Position numbers and translations under genes: made by a program | Source: Bacillus sp. ISL-41 | GTDB taxonomy: Bacteria; Bacillota; Bacilli; Bacillales; Cytobacillaceae | Direction of reading: 5' to 3' | NCBI RefSeq assembly: GCF_018613235.1 | Contig: NZ_JAGGQP010000007.1 | Span: 61,335-125,334 of the forward strand | Length of the DNA stretch: 64,000 bases | The notes under the pieces: model-generated | The model's input: the letters and a program-made list of their open reading frames with translations, nothing else | Told to the model about the DNA's origin: nothing | Database searches by the model: none | Shown here: positions 40,620 through 51,044 of the stretch, one piece after another | Position numbering within the stretch: position 1 is the stretch's first letter | Layout: every line of letters starts with the position of its first letter

Positions 40620-41831
40620 ATGCTGAACGGTAAAAAAATTCTATTGTGCGTGACCGGTGGGATCGCTGTGTATAAGGGTGCTGCGTTGACGAGCAAGTTG
40701 ACCCAGGCTGGTGCTGAAGTGAAAGTTATCCTTAGTGATTCTGCAGCTAAATTCGTTACTCCGCTCACTTTTCAGGCATTGTCTAGAAGTGAAGTTTATA
40801 CAGATACATTCGATGAGAAAAATCCGGAAAACATCGCCCATATCCATTTAGCTGATTGGGCTGATTTGATCATAATTGCCCCGGCGACTGCCAATATCAT
40901 CGGCAAGCTTGCAAATGGGATCGCTGACAATATGATATCTACTACACTTCTTGCCGCGACTGCACCAGTATGGGTTGCACCAGCGATGAATGTACATATG
41001 TACCAGCACCCTGCTGTCAAGAAAAACATGGAGACGTTAAGAAGCTTTGGGTATGAATTTATCGAACCCGGAGAAGGGTATTTGGCATGTGGCTACACAG
41101 GTAAGGGCCGTCTTGAGGAGCCTGAGACAATCGTCGAGCTTGCTGGCCAGTTTTTCGCTAATAAGGGCGGGGATCTATCGGGACAAACTGTCTTGATTAC
41201 TGCGGGCCCTACAAGGGAAAAAATCGATCCTGTCCGCTTTCTGACCAACCATTCAACTGGCAAGATGGGGTACGCAATCGCAGGGGAAGCTGTGAAAATG
41301 GGTGCAAGGGTGATCCTTGTTTCAGGGCCCGTCAACCTTGACCCTCCAAGGGGAACCGAATTGATCATTGTGGAAAGTGCAGAGGAAATGTATCAGGCTG
41401 CCCTGGCACATTTTGATGATGCAGATGTCATGATCGGTACTGCAGCCGTAGCGGATTACCGTCCGAAATATATCTATGAAGAGAAAATGAAGAAAAAAGA
41501 AGGCGACCAGGCTCTTGAGCTTGAAAGGACGAAGGATATACTGTTTGAGCTCGGACAAAGGAAAACGGGCCAGGTGATCGTAGGGTTCGCAGCAGAAACC
41601 AATGATGTCGAAATCCATGCGAAGGGCAAGCTTGCCAGAAAAAATGCAGACATGATTGTGGCGAATAACGTCAAACAGGAAGGCGCTGGCTTTGGGGCTG
41701 ACACAAATATTGTCACCATTTACAAAAAGGATGGTACGTCCGTTAAACTGCCTTTGATGTCAAAATCGGATGTCGCCCGAAAAATCCTTGCCGAAGTGAT
41801 TCACTGTTTTAAAAAGGATGAAAGCTTATGA
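40620..41831 (+). CDS. coaBC: Bifunctional phosphopantothenoylcysteine decarboxylase / phosphopantothenate-cysteine ligase
   Basis: Two consecutive steps of coenzyme A synthesis in one protein of 403 residues. The CoaC half (about 1-185) is an FMN flavoprotein with CVTGGIAVYKGAAL, the catalytic His in ENIAHIHLADW, APAMNVHMYQHPA and the active-site Cys of LACGYTGKGRL. The CoaB half (about 190-400) shows ITAGPTREKIDPVRFLTNHS, GAAVADYRP-like TAAVADYRPKYI and GFAAET. GGGGG lies 10 nt before the ATG. It overlaps priA as ATGA. Confidence 0.96.
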   Translation: MLNGKKILLCVTGGIAVYKGAALTSKLTQAGAEVKVILSDSAAKFVTPLTFQALSRSEVYTDTFDEKNPENIAHIHLADWADLIIIAPATANIIGKLANGIADNMISTTLLAATAPVWVAPAMNVHMYQHPAVKKNMETLRSFGYEFIEPGEGYLACGYTGKGRLEEPETIVELAGQFFANKGGDLSGQTVLITAGPTREKIDPVRFLTNHSTGKMGYAIAGEAVKMGARVILVSGPVNLDPPRGTELIIVESAEEMYQAALAHFDDADVMIGTAAVADYRPKYIYEEKMKKKEGDQALELERTKDILFELGQRKTGQVIVGFAAETNDVEIHAKGKLARKNADMIVANNVKQEGAGFGADTNIVTIYKKDGTSVKLPLMSKSDVARKILAEVIHCFKKDESL

Positions 41832-44242
41832 ATATAGCAAGCGTTATTGTCGATGTGCCTGCAAAGCAAACTGACAAAACCTTTGACTATAAAATACCTG
41901 AAAAATTCAAAGATGTGATTAAACCAGGGACAAGGGTTATCGTTCCGTTTGGTCCAAGAAAAATCCAGGGATTTGTAAGGGACCTTAAGGAAGAGTCCAG
42001 CTTCTCTAAGCTCCGCTCAATCATCGAACCACTTGATTTGACACCCGTACTGAATGAGGAACTTCTCGAACTCGGGGACTGGCTGACTGAACATACACTA
42101 AGCTATAAAATCTCCTCTTACCAGGCAATGCTTCCAGCAGCATTAAAGGCTAAATACGAAAAGAAGATCATCCTGGCGAAAGATGCAGATGCGAACGAGC
42201 TCCCTGAAGATTTAAAAGAGTTATTCGGGGGGAATGGTGAAGTCAAATGGGAGGATGCGGTATCCAGAGGCCTGGTACAGCAACTGCAAAGAGAAGCAGC
42301 CTCCGGCAAGGTTGATGTTGTATATCAGGTAAAGGACAGAGTACGAAAAAAGAAACTCAAGCATGTAGCCCCGAAGGTTGGTCCTGACCAGCTGGCAAAG
42401 GAAAGGGATAATCTTTCGCCACAGGCTTCGGGACAGCAGGCTGTACTGGATTTCTTTCTTGAACACCCGGATCCTGTTGAACAGAGGCTGATTCTCTCCA
42501 CTCTTGGAATCTCCCAGGCATCAATACAGTCACTGGTAAAGAAAGGTATGCTGAAAGTAGAAGAGCTGGAGGTATACAGAGACCCATATTCAGAACGGGA
42601 ATTTGAACGGAAAATGGCTCTCGAACTGACAGTTGAACAAGAAAAAGCGATTGGCCCCATCCTTTCTGCAATTGAAAAGGACTTGCATGAAGTCTTTCTT
42701 TTATATGGCGTGACAGGCAGCGGTAAGACTGAAATTTATCTGCAGTCCATTCAGGAGGTATTGAGTAAAGGCAAGGAAGCGATTGTGCTTGTGCCGGAAA
42801 TTTCATTGACGCCGCAAATGGTCACGCGCTTCAAGGAGCGGTTTGGTGATTTGGTGGCTGTCATGCATAGCGGTCTGTCTGCGGGCGAGAAGTATGATGA
42901 ATGGCGGAAAATCCAGCGCAAGGAAGTAAAAGTGGTGGTAGGAGCGAGATCAGCGATTTTTGCTCCATTCGAGAATATAGGGATCATTATCATCGATGAA
43001 GAGCATGAAACGAGCTATAAGCAAGAAGAGAACCCAAGATACCATGCTAGGGACGTGGCGATCCAGAGGGCTAAGACAAATGCTTGTCCAGTCGTCCTCG
43101 GCAGTGCGACTCCCTCACTTGAATCATTTGCCCGTGCGCAAAAAAGAAGGTATACTTTGCTCTCTCTCCCAAAGCGGATGAATAATCAGGCGCTGCCAAC
43201 CGTTGAAATCGTCGATATGCGAGAGGAATTGCGAACAGGAAACCGCTCGATGTTTTCGGTAAAGCTTTTTGAAAAGATAAAAGACAGGCTTGAGAAAAAA
43301 GAGCAGACCGTCCTGTTTTTGAATAAACGCGGGCATTCGTCGTTTGTAATGTGCCGTGATTGCGGGTATGTCATGAACTGTCCGCATTGCGATATCACGC
43401 TGACATACCACCGATATAATGAGCAGATGAAATGCCATTATTGCGGTTATGAAGACAGGGTGCCGACCATTTGTCCTGAATGCAACAGTGAGCATATCCG
43501 CTATTTCGGGACCGGAACACAAAAGGTTGAGGAAGAACTGTTAAAATTGATTCCTGAGGCGAGAATCATCAGGATGGATGTGGATACCACTGGCAGGAAA
43601 GGCTCACATGAAAAGCTGCTCACGGCATTTCAGGAGGGCCAGGCGGACATTTTACTCGGTACGCAAATGATCGCGAAAGGGCTGGATTTTCCAAACATTA
43701 CATTAGTAGGTGTCCTTTCAGCAGACACCATGCTGAACCTGCCCGATTTCCGGTCTTCTGAAAAGACCTTCCAGCTATTAACACAAGTAAGCGGGAGGGC
43801 TGGAAGGCACAAGCTTCCCGGAGAGGTAGTAATCCAGACTTATACACCCGAGCATTACAGTGTCGAGCTTGCCGGAACACAGGACTATGACAGGTTTTAC
43901 CAGCAAGAGATGCTGATGCGGAAGGTTCACCAGTACCCGCCGTTTTACTATCTTTCCCTTGTAACTGTCAGCCATCAAGAATTGATGAAAGTAGTGTCAG
44001 TCACAGAAAAAGTTGCGAAGTTCATCTCTTCGAGGCTGTCGAATGAAGCCGTTGTACTGGGACCTGTAGCATCGCCAATACCACGGATCAACGATAGATA
44101 TCGCTATCAATGTCTGATAAAATACAAAAAGGAACCAGAACTGAAGAATGCCCTAAAAACAATACTTGATCATTACCAGCAGGAAACAGGGACAGGTGGG
44201 TTGCAGATTTCTGTCGATCTAAACCCGTATATTTTGATGTAA
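41828..44242 (+). CDS. priA: Primosomal protein N' (PriA helicase)
   Basis: Replication-restart helicase that loads the primosome at stalled forks. It has 804 residues. The N-terminal DNA-binding domain (about 1-110) is followed by the helicase core with Walker A GVTGSGKTEIYLQ (about 295-307), DEEH box IIDEEHETSYKQEE and SATPSLESFA. The zinc-binding insertion has paired cysteines in CRDCGYVMNCPHC, CHYCGYED and CPECNSEH (about 510-560). Motif VI region is LLTQVSGRAGRHKLPG. It is coupled to coaBC; the 195-bp gap after it shows only weak hairpins. Confidence 0.97.
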   Translation: MNIASVIVDVPAKQTDKTFDYKIPEKFKDVIKPGTRVIVPFGPRKIQGFVRDLKEESSFSKLRSIIEPLDLTPVLNEELLELGDWLTEHTLSYKISSYQAMLPAALKAKYEKKIILAKDADANELPEDLKELFGGNGEVKWEDAVSRGLVQQLQREAASGKVDVVYQVKDRVRKKKLKHVAPKVGPDQLAKERDNLSPQASGQQAVLDFFLEHPDPVEQRLILSTLGISQASIQSLVKKGMLKVEELEVYRDPYSEREFERKMALELTVEQEKAIGPILSAIEKDLHEVFLLYGVTGSGKTEIYLQSIQEVLSKGKEAIVLVPEISLTPQMVTRFKERFGDLVAVMHSGLSAGEKYDEWRKIQRKEVKVVVGARSAIFAPFENIGIIIIDEEHETSYKQEENPRYHARDVAIQRAKTNACPVVLGSATPSLESFARAQKRRYTLLSLPKRMNNQALPTVEIVDMREELRTGNRSMFSVKLFEKIKDRLEKKEQTVLFLNKRGHSSFVMCRDCGYVMNCPHCDITLTYHRYNEQMKCHYCGYEDRVPTICPECNSEHIRYFGTGTQKVEEELLKLIPEARIIRMDVDTTGRKGSHEKLLTAFQEGQADILLGTQMIAKGLDFPNITLVGVLSADTMLNLPDFRSSEKTFQLLTQVSGRAGRHKLPGEVVIQTYTPEHYSVELAGTQDYDRFYQQEMLMRKVHQYPPFYYLSLVTVSHQELMKVVSVTEKVAKFISSRLSNEAVVLGPVASPIPRINDRYRYQCLIKYKKEPELKNALKTILDHYQQETGTGGLQISVDLNPYILM

Positions 44243-44437
44243 TGATTCCTTTTTAAGCCGTTTTTTTTCTAGCGTTTTATACAACAAGCATGCATGGACC
44301 CGGTTGCCGGGGAAGCTACGAAAAGTGAGGCTTTTAAAACAACAAGTTTACGAAACATGTTTTCAGGAAAGTTTATGAAAAAAGATGATTGAACAAGCTA
44401 ATACTACTATTTAAATGGATTTATTGGAGGATTTATT

Positions 44438-44923
44438 TTGGCAGTAAGAAAAATAGTAAATTATCCAGCGGACATTTTGGAGCAGGAATGCGAAAAGGTC
44501 ACAGCTTTCGATAAAAAACTGGCAAAGCTGCTGGATGACATGTATGATACAATGATTGAATTTGATGGGGTCGGCCTGGCCGCTCCTCAAATAGATATAA
44601 AGAAACAAATTGCGATTGTCGATATCGATGATGAGCACGGTACGATTGAATTGATCAACCCTGTTATCCTGGAAACCCGCGGTGAACAAACAGGACCTGA
44701 AGGGTGCTTGAGTTTCCCGGGATTATACGGTGAGGTCACCCGCCCGAATTATGTAAAGGTTAAGGCGCAGAACCGTAAAGGGAAAAGCTATGAACTAGAA
44801 GCAGAGGAGTTCTTGGCAAGAGCAATCCTTCATGAGATTGACCATTTACACGGAGTGCTATTCACCACCAAGGTGTCAAGATATATCGAAGAAGCTGAGT
44901 TAGAGGAGTTGAACCAGGAATGA
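44438..44923 (+). CDS. def: Peptide deformylase
   Basis: Metal enzyme that removes the formyl group from new proteins. It has 161 residues. All three motifs are present: GVGLAAPQ (about 45-52), EGCLSFPG with the metal Cys (about 88-95) and HEIDHLHG with the two metal His and catalytic Glu (about 131-138). The start is TTG 44438, since TTGGAGG lies 7 nt upstream and the reading [14 protein letters not shown] fits the family. It overlaps fmt as ATGA, the usual deformylase-formyltransferase pair. Confidence 0.96.
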   Translation: MAVRKIVNYPADILEQECEKVTAFDKKLAKLLDDMYDTMIEFDGVGLAAPQIDIKKQIAIVDIDDEHGTIELINPVILETRGEQTGPEGCLSFPGLYGEVTRPNYVKVKAQNRKGKSYELEAEEFLARAILHEIDHLHGVLFTTKVSRYIEEAELEELNQE

Positions 44924-45873
44924 CAAGAATTGTATTTATGGGGACTCCGGATTTTTCTGTCCCGGTTTTGAGGAGATTGGTCGAAGAAGGCTATGACGTA
45001 GTCGGAGTGGTTACCCAGCCTGACCGCCCAGTTGGAAGAAAACGGATCATGACTCCGCCTCCTGTAAAAGCAGCAGCGCTGAAACATGGCATTACGGTTT
45101 ATCAGCCGGAGAAAATCCGCCAGCAGGAGGAGCTCGATAAAATTTTGGCCCTTGAACCAGAATTAATTGTCACAGCTGCGTTTGGTCAAATCTTGCCAAA
45201 CAAACTCCTAGAGGCACCAAAGTTTGGCTGTATAAATGTCCACGCATCCCTTTTGCCAGAGCTACGCGGTGGAGCGCCAATTCACTACGCCATCATCTCC
45301 GGCAAAGAAAAAACAGGTATAACGATTATGTATATGGTAGAAAAGCTGGACGCTGGCGATATCCTTACACAGGTGGAAGTCCCGATTACCGAAACAGATA
45401 CTGTTGGAACACTGCATGATAAAATGAGCTCAGCTGGTGCTGACCTTTTATCAGAAACGATTCCCAAGCTGTTAAAAGGGGAGATTACTCCGGTTCCGCA
45501 AAACGATGAAGATGCTACCTTCGCATGGAACATCAAACGCGAACAGGAAAAAATCGATTGGAATAGAGCTGGCGCCGAGATTTATAACCATATCCGCGGC
45601 ATGAATCCCTGGCCTGTTGCCTATACGACTATGGATGGATCGGTGATAAAGGTGTGGAGCGCCGAAAAGGCAACTTATACAGGAAACGACCAACCTGGTA
45701 CAATCGTAAAAGTTGAAGAGGATGGTTTTGTTGTTGCGACTCGTGATGAAACCGCAATAAAAATTACCGAGCTTCAGCCAGCAGGCAAGAAAAAGATGGA
45801 TGCGAAGCAGTTCTTGCTGGGTGCAGGATCTAATTTACAGCCAGGCGTTAAGTTAGGAGACAACAATGAGTAA
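44920..45873 (+). CDS. fmt: Methionyl-tRNA formyltransferase
   Basis: Formylates initiator Met-tRNA with 10-formyl-tetrahydrofolate. It has 317 residues. The N-terminal catalytic domain has [16 protein letters not shown], the triad region [20 protein letters not shown] (about 107-126) and the Asp of KLDAGDIL. The C-terminal domain is at about 205-310 ([12 protein letters not shown]). It is coupled to def at the 5' end and overlaps rsmB by 8 bp at the 3' end. Confidence 0.97.
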   Translation: MTRIVFMGTPDFSVPVLRRLVEEGYDVVGVVTQPDRPVGRKRIMTPPPVKAAALKHGITVYQPEKIRQQEELDKILALEPELIVTAAFGQILPNKLLEAPKFGCINVHASLLPELRGGAPIHYAIISGKEKTGITIMYMVEKLDAGDILTQVEVPITETDTVGTLHDKMSSAGADLLSETIPKLLKGEITPVPQNDEDATFAWNIKREQEKIDWNRAGAEIYNHIRGMNPWPVAYTTMDGSVIKVWSAEKATYTGNDQPGTIVKVEEDGFVVATRDETAIKITELQPAGKKKMDAKQFLLGAGSNLQPGVKLGDNNE

Positions 45874-47215
45874 AAAGAAAAATGTCAGAGATACAGCATT
45901 GCAGCTCCTTGAAACCATAGAGAAGAACCAGGCCTACAGCAATCTGCTCTTGAACAATGCGATTGATAAAAATGAAATCAACCCGATTGACGTAGGCTTG
46001 CTGACAGAATTGGTATATGGCACGCTTCAGCGAAAAATGACCATCGATTTTTACCTGAAGCCATTTATCGAAAAAAATAAAAAGCTTCAAAGCTGGGTCA
46101 TCAATCTGCTTCGTATGACACTGTACCAGATGGTCTACCTGGATAAGATTCCGGAAAGAGCGGCTATATTTGAAGCAGTGGAAATTGCAAAACGCAGGGG
46201 ACATAAAGGCATTGCCAGTCTAGTGAATGGTGTGTTGAGGAGCATTCAGAGAAATGGATTGCCTTCACTTGATACCATCACAGATCCTGCTGAAAGAATT
46301 TCCATTGAGACCAGCCATCCATTGTGGCTCGTAAGAAGGTGGGTCAACCAATTCGGTGAGGAAAAAACACGTGAAATGTGTGAAGTGAATTTAACTGCTC
46401 CGCTCCAGACGGGCAGAATCAACTTGACGAGAATCTCCCGTGATGAATGCCTCGACCTGCTAGAGGAAGAAGGATTTGAAGTTGAGCCGAGTCCCATCCT
46501 GCCAGAAGCAGTAAAGTGTCTAAGAGGCAATCTTGCTTCTTCCAAAGCTTTCAAGTATGGCCTATTGACCATCCAGGATGAGAGCTCCATGCTCGTTGCC
46601 CACGCACTGGGCATTAAAGAAGAAGAGGTTATTCTTGATGCATGTGCAGCTCCGGGAGGGAAAACTACTCATATCGCCGAGAAGCTCAACAATAGCGGAA
46701 AAGTAATTTCACTCGACCTGCATGAGCACAAGGTCAAGCTAATTTCTGATAACGCTGTGCGCCTCGGTCTCGAAAATATCGAAGTACAAAAAATGGATAG
46801 CCGCCAGGCTTCAGCACAATTTGAAAAAGAATCGATTGACCGGGTATTGCTGGATGCTCCTTGCTCCGGACTCGGAGTGATGAGACGTAAGCCGGATATG
46901 AAGTATACTAAGAAGGAAGAGGATTTAACACAGCTGCAAACCATACAGCTTAGCCTTCTCGAATCAGTTGCCCCGCTTTTAAAAGCCGGAGGTACACTTG
47001 TTTATAGCACATGCACCGTTGATCGTGAAGAAAACCAGGAAGTAATCGAAAAATTTTTAAGCGAGCATCCCGAATTCGAAGGAGATCACTCATTTGCAGA
47101 AAGAATGCCTGAACCAATCAAACCATTGATCAATGGCTATGATGTGCAGGTTCTTCCGCAGGATTTTGGCTCTGATGGGTTTTATATTGCTTGTTTAAGG
47201 AAGAAGGTGGAATAA
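45866..47215 (+). CDS. rsmB: 16S rRNA (cytosine-967 C5) methyltransferase
   Basis: SAM-dependent Fmu/Sun enzyme of 449 residues. The N-terminal NusB-like RNA-binding domain (about 5-135) has [20 protein letters not shown]. The Rossmann methyltransferase domain has [20 protein letters not shown] (about 252-271), the catalytic cysteine in [20 protein letters not shown] (about 329-348) and STCTV (the second Cys). TTAGGAGA precedes the ATG. rlmN begins one base after its stop. Confidence 0.96.
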   Translation: MSKKKNVRDTALQLLETIEKNQAYSNLLLNNAIDKNEINPIDVGLLTELVYGTLQRKMTIDFYLKPFIEKNKKLQSWVINLLRMTLYQMVYLDKIPERAAIFEAVEIAKRRGHKGIASLVNGVLRSIQRNGLPSLDTITDPAERISIETSHPLWLVRRWVNQFGEEKTREMCEVNLTAPLQTGRINLTRISRDECLDLLEEEGFEVEPSPILPEAVKCLRGNLASSKAFKYGLLTIQDESSMLVAHALGIKEEEVILDACAAPGGKTTHIAEKLNNSGKVISLDLHEHKVKLISDNAVRLGLENIEVQKMDSRQASAQFEKESIDRVLLDAPCSGLGVMRRKPDMKYTKKEEDLTQLQTIQLSLLESVAPLLKAGGTLVYSTCTVDREENQEVIEKFLSEHPEFEGDHSFAERMPEPIKPLINGYDVQVLPQDFGSDGFYIACLRKKVE

Positions 47216-47216
47216 C

Positions 47217-48308
47217 ATGGAACAAGAAAAGACAACGAGAACTGCAGCAACAGAGGATACAGGAAAAAAGTCCATTTATTCACTTCAGCTTGAAGAATTG
47301 AAGGACTGGCTGAAGGATCAAGGAGAAAAACCATTCAGGGCAGAACAAATTTATGATTGGCTCTACAAAAAAAGAGCAGCCTCTTTTGAGGAGATGTCTA
47401 ATCTTTCCAAGCCTTTGAGGGACAAGCTTGAAGAGCATTTTGTTTTGACAAACTTAAGCACGATCATCCAGCAGACATCATCTGACGGAACTATTAAGTT
47501 CTTATTTGAAATGCAGGACGGAGTATCAATTGAAACAGTGCTCATGCGTCATGAGTATGGAAATTCTGTCTGTGTAACAACGCAGGTTGGCTGCAGGATC
47601 GGCTGTACTTTTTGCGCATCTACACTTGGCGGCTTAAAAAGGAACCTGGAAGCAGGAGAAATCGTGGCCCAGGTCGTAAAAGTACAACAGGCACTTGATG
47701 AGACGGATGAGAGAGTAAGTTCAATTGTCATTATGGGTATCGGTGAACCTTTTGATAACTATGACAATATGCTTTCATTCCTGAAAATCATGAACCATGA
47801 AAAGGGTATGAACATTGGCGCTCGCCATATTACCGTATCTACAAGCGGAATCATCCCTAAGATCTATCAATTTGCGGATGAAAATATGCAAATAAATTTT
47901 GCGATTTCTCTGCACGCTCCAAACAGTGAATTGCGCAGCAGGCTTATGCCAATCAACCGGGCATACAAGCTTCCTGATCTGATGGACTCCGTTCGTTATT
48001 ATGTGAACAAAACCGGCCGGAGAATCAGCTTTGAATATGGTCTTTTCGGGGGAGTAAATGATCAAGTTGAGCATGCTGAAGAGCTAGCGCAACTGGTAAA
48101 AGGTTTGAAGTGCCATATCAATTTGATTCCGGTCAACTATGTACCTGAGCGTGATTACGTAAGAACACCAAAGAGCCAGATCTTCAAGTTCGAACGTACA
48201 CTTCGCGACCGTGGAGTGAATGTGACAATCAGAAGAGAACAAGGGCATGACATTGAAGCAGCTTGCGGACAACTTCGGGCGAAAGAAAGAAAAGAAGAGA
48301 CGAGGTGA
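47217..48308 (+). CDS. rlmN: 23S rRNA (A2503-C2) / tRNA (A37-C2) methyltransferase RlmN
   Basis: Radical SAM enzyme that methylates adenine C2 in 23S rRNA and some tRNAs. It has 363 residues. The iron-sulphur motif is CRIGCTFC (about 123-130, CxxxCxxC). The partner cysteines are expected near the C-terminus, in EAACGQL (about 350-356). Other family blocks: [46 protein letters not shown] and ALISLHAPN-like [19 protein letters not shown] precedes the ATG. The N-terminal 20 residues are charged and poorly conserved. Confidence 0.96.
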   Translation: MEQEKTTRTAATEDTGKKSIYSLQLEELKDWLKDQGEKPFRAEQIYDWLYKKRAASFEEMSNLSKPLRDKLEEHFVLTNLSTIIQQTSSDGTIKFLFEMQDGVSIETVLMRHEYGNSVCVTTQVGCRIGCTFCASTLGGLKRNLEAGEIVAQVVKVQQALDETDERVSSIVIMGIGEPFDNYDNMLSFLKIMNHEKGMNIGARHITVSTSGIIPKIYQFADENMQINFAISLHAPNSELRSRLMPINRAYKLPDLMDSVRYYVNKTGRRISFEYGLFGGVNDQVEHAEELAQLVKGLKCHINLIPVNYVPERDYVRTPKSQIFKFERTLRDRGVNVTIRREQGHDIEAACGQLRAKERKEETR

Positions 48309-48312
48309 CAAG

Positions 48313-49065
48313 ATGAAGGCTGTTTTCATGACAGACAGGGGAAAAGTCCGCCTGCATAATGAAGACAATGGCGGCATTTTTGTTAACTCTCACGGTCAGC
48401 GCCTTGCCATCGTAGCAGATGGCATGGGCGGCCACCGTGCGGGTGATGTTGCCAGTGAAATGACAATCAAGCATCTGAGGGATCTATGGGAAAGTTCAAC
48501 GCAGATACATACAGCAGAAGAAGCAGAAAGATGGATGGAAGAAGCGGTCTTACAAGTCAATAAAGAAATCTTCGAGCATTCTTTGAAAAACACAGAATGT
48601 GAAGGGATGGGAACAACCGTCGTGGCGGCTATATGTACGAACCTGTTCGCTACCATCGTTAACATAGGTGACAGCCGTTGTTACTTATTGAATGAGACGG
48701 GGTTTAAACAATTGACGGAGGATCACTCCCTTGTTAACGAACTCGTTCGTTCTGGACAAATCTCTAAGGAAGATGCAGAACACCATCCGCGGAAAAATGT
48801 CCTTCTAAGAGCACTAGGGACTGAAGAGTCGGTTGAGATGGATGTGAAAACAATCATCTTTGAAGAGGAAGATGCTCTGCTCCTTTGTTCCGATGGACTT
48901 TCCAATAAGGTAAACCAGGAAGAAATGGAAAGCGTCATTAGAAATAAAGATATGTCCCTTGAAGATAAGGCGGCAGAATTTATCAAAAGGGCAAACCAAT
49001 ATGGCGGCGAAGATAATATTACTCTTGCTATCGTCGAATACCAGGAATTCAACGAGGGCAGGTGA
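48313..49065 (+). CDS. prpC: Protein phosphatase PrpC (PP2C/PPM family)
   Basis: Mn-dependent Ser/Thr phosphatase that reverses PrkC phosphorylation. It has 250 residues. Motifs: MTDRGKVRLHNEDN with metal-site Asp (about 6-19), Asp36 in ADGMGGHRAGDVAS, GTTVVAAIC, GDSRCYLLNE, LLCSDGLSNKV and GGEDNITLAIV. ATG 48313 follows GAGGTGAC; an upstream in-frame ATG at 48247 lies inside rlmN without a ribosome site. It is coupled to prkC, whose ribosome site overlaps the prpC stop. Confidence 0.96.
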   Translation: MKAVFMTDRGKVRLHNEDNGGIFVNSHGQRLAIVADGMGGHRAGDVASEMTIKHLRDLWESSTQIHTAEEAERWMEEAVLQVNKEIFEHSLKNTECEGMGTTVVAAICTNLFATIVNIGDSRCYLLNETGFKQLTEDHSLVNELVRSGQISKEDAEHHPRKNVLLRALGTEESVEMDVKTIIFEEEDALLLCSDGLSNKVNQEEMESVIRNKDMSLEDKAAEFIKRANQYGGEDNITLAIVEYQEFNEGR

Positions 49066-49070
49066 AGAAT

Positions 49071-51026
49071 ATGATTATCGGAAAAAGAATCAGCGGACGC
49101 TATAAAATCAAGGACATGATCGGCGGCGGAGGCATGGCGAATGTCTACCTTGCCCATGATATGATCCTCGACAGGGATGTAGCGGTCAAAATGCTTCGTC
49201 TCGATTTTGCCAACGATGATGAATTCATCCGCAGATTCCATAGAGAAGCGCAATCCGCAACCAGCCTTGCTCATCCAAACATCGTCAGCATTTATGATGT
49301 CGGTGAAGAGGACGGGCTATACTATATTGTGATGGAATATGTCGATGGCCAGACATTGAAGCAGTACATACAGCAGCACGCGCCTGTTCCGGTTGAAGAA
49401 GCCCTTGATATTATGCAGCAGCTTACTTCCGCGATTTCACATGCCCATCATAATCATATTGTCCACCGGGATATCAAGCCGCATAATATCCTGATTGATA
49501 GCAGTGGTACAGTAAAAATTACCGATTTCGGAATAGCAATGGCTTTAAGCGCAACCAGTATCACTCAAACGAATTCAGTGCTGGGGTCTGTTCATTATCT
49601 TTCTCCTGAACAAGCTAGAGGGGGCATGGCAAACAAGAAGTCGGATATTTATTCGATTGGGATTGTCATGTTTGAATTGCTCACAGGGAGACTTCCCTTT
49701 TCAGGTGAATCTGCTGTTTCCATTGCCCTGAAACATTTACAGTCAGAGACTCCTTCCTTAAAAAGATGGAATCCGCAAATCCCTCAAAGTGTAGAGAATG
49801 TTGTTCTCAAGGCGACTGCGAAGGATCCTTTCCATCGATATGATACTGTCGATGAAATGGAAGAGGATCTGCGTACAGCACTTGATGCCAATCGTTTGAA
49901 TGAAGGAAAGTTTGCCATACCAGAAGACGATGAAGCGACAAAAGCAATCCCGATTATAACGAATGACCGGCCTTATCATAATCTTGATGAAACAATCGTA
50001 CGAAAAGACGCTGCTGGTTCACAGGAACAGGCACCAAAAGCTAAGCCAGAGAAAAAGAAGAAAAAGAAATGGCCAATCATACTGACAGTTTTGTTTTTAT
50101 TGATCTTAACAGCGGGAATAGTAATGGTGACAATGGGCCCCGACTTATTCGGTCCGAAGGAAAAGGAAGTGCCTGATGTAAGCGGCATGGAAGTAGAAGA
50201 TGCAGTCGCTAAACTCATGTCAGCTGGCTTTGTTACCGGAGATATAAATGAAATCAGTGATGAGGAAGTCGAAGAAGGAAATGTCATCCGCACTAATCCG
50301 AAAGCTGGTAAGATGATTAAAGAAGGAAATGAAATCGACTTGTATATCAGTACAGGGAAAGAAACAGTGGAATTGTCGGATTATAGAGACAGGAATTACG
50401 ACGATGTCTACAGCCTCCTGGAAGGGAAAGGTTTCAAGGATATCGTAAAAAACGAAGAGCATGACGATAGTGAAGCAGGTACCATCCTTGAGCAAAATCC
50501 ACCGGGTGGTGAATCCGTCATTCCCGAGGAGACAACTATTGAATTTAAAGTCAGCAAGGGGCCAGAACTGGTAACTTTGCGTGAATTAAAAGGATACAAC
50601 CCAGCTAATCTCGATTTATATGAGGAAAGCACTGGGCTGGTCATTGAAAGTACTGAGGAGGCGTACCATGATACAATACAAGCCGGCTTTGTCATTTCCC
50701 AAGAACCTGAAGCAGGAACTGAGCTGCCACCAGGTAGTAAGGTAAGTGTGGTCATTTCAAAAGGACCGGAGCCAGTTCCTAAAGAAAAAACACTTGAAAT
50801 TAACGTACCATATCAGCCTAAAGAAGAAGGGCTATCGCAAGAAATCACAATATTCATGAATGACGTAAACCATACAGACGGAACTCCAGTAAAAATCATT
50901 GAAATTACAGAGGATACAATTGTAAAACTCGATTTTTTAATCGCGCCTGGAAAAAAAGCTCATTATAGAATTATGCGAGATGGAGAAGTCTTTGAGAGTG
51001 ACAGCGTTGATTATCCAGAAGACTAA
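49071..51026 (+). CDS. prkC: Ser/Thr protein kinase PrkC with PASTA domains
   Basis: Membrane kinase that senses peptidoglycan fragments and acts in spore germination, stationary phase and cell-wall control. It has 651 residues. The kinase domain (about 8-270) has the glycine loop GGGGMANVY, catalytic Lys40, Asp134 in VHRDIKPHN and DFG in ITDFGIAMA. A basic stretch (EKKKKKK) comes before one membrane helix at about 340-360 (IILTVLFLLILTAGIVMV). Three PASTA repeats follow (about 365-570: VPDVSGMEVEDA, VELSDYRDRNYDDV, VTLRELKGYNPANL), then an Ig-like C-terminal domain. ATG 49071 has AGGTGA 5 nt upstream; GTG 49062 is the alternative. Confidence 0.96.
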   Translation: MIIGKRISGRYKIKDMIGGGGMANVYLAHDMILDRDVAVKMLRLDFANDDEFIRRFHREAQSATSLAHPNIVSIYDVGEEDGLYYIVMEYVDGQTLKQYIQQHAPVPVEEALDIMQQLTSAISHAHHNHIVHRDIKPHNILIDSSGTVKITDFGIAMALSATSITQTNSVLGSVHYLSPEQARGGMANKKSDIYSIGIVMFELLTGRLPFSGESAVSIALKHLQSETPSLKRWNPQIPQSVENVVLKATAKDPFHRYDTVDEMEEDLRTALDANRLNEGKFAIPEDDEATKAIPIITNDRPYHNLDETIVRKDAAGSQEQAPKAKPEKKKKKKWPIILTVLFLLILTAGIVMVTMGPDLFGPKEKEVPDVSGMEVEDAVAKLMSAGFVTGDINEISDEEVEEGNVIRTNPKAGKMIKEGNEIDLYISTGKETVELSDYRDRNYDDVYSLLEGKGFKDIVKNEEHDDSEAGTILEQNPPGGESVIPEETTIEFKVSKGPELVTLRELKGYNPANLDLYEESTGLVIESTEEAYHDTIQAGFVISQEPEAGTELPPGSKVSVVISKGPEPVPKEKTLEINVPYQPKEEGLSQEITIFMNDVNHTDGTPVKIIEITEDTIVKLDFLIAPGKKAHYRIMRDGEVFESDSVDYPED

Positions 51027-51044
51027 CAGACAGGGAGTGTTGCT

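Noticed and set aside
44243..44437. Possible small RNA or regulatory element between priA and def
   Set aside because: Only a 5-bp CCCGG/CCGGG hairpin is visible; there is no clear promoter or terminator, so it is not reported as a feature.
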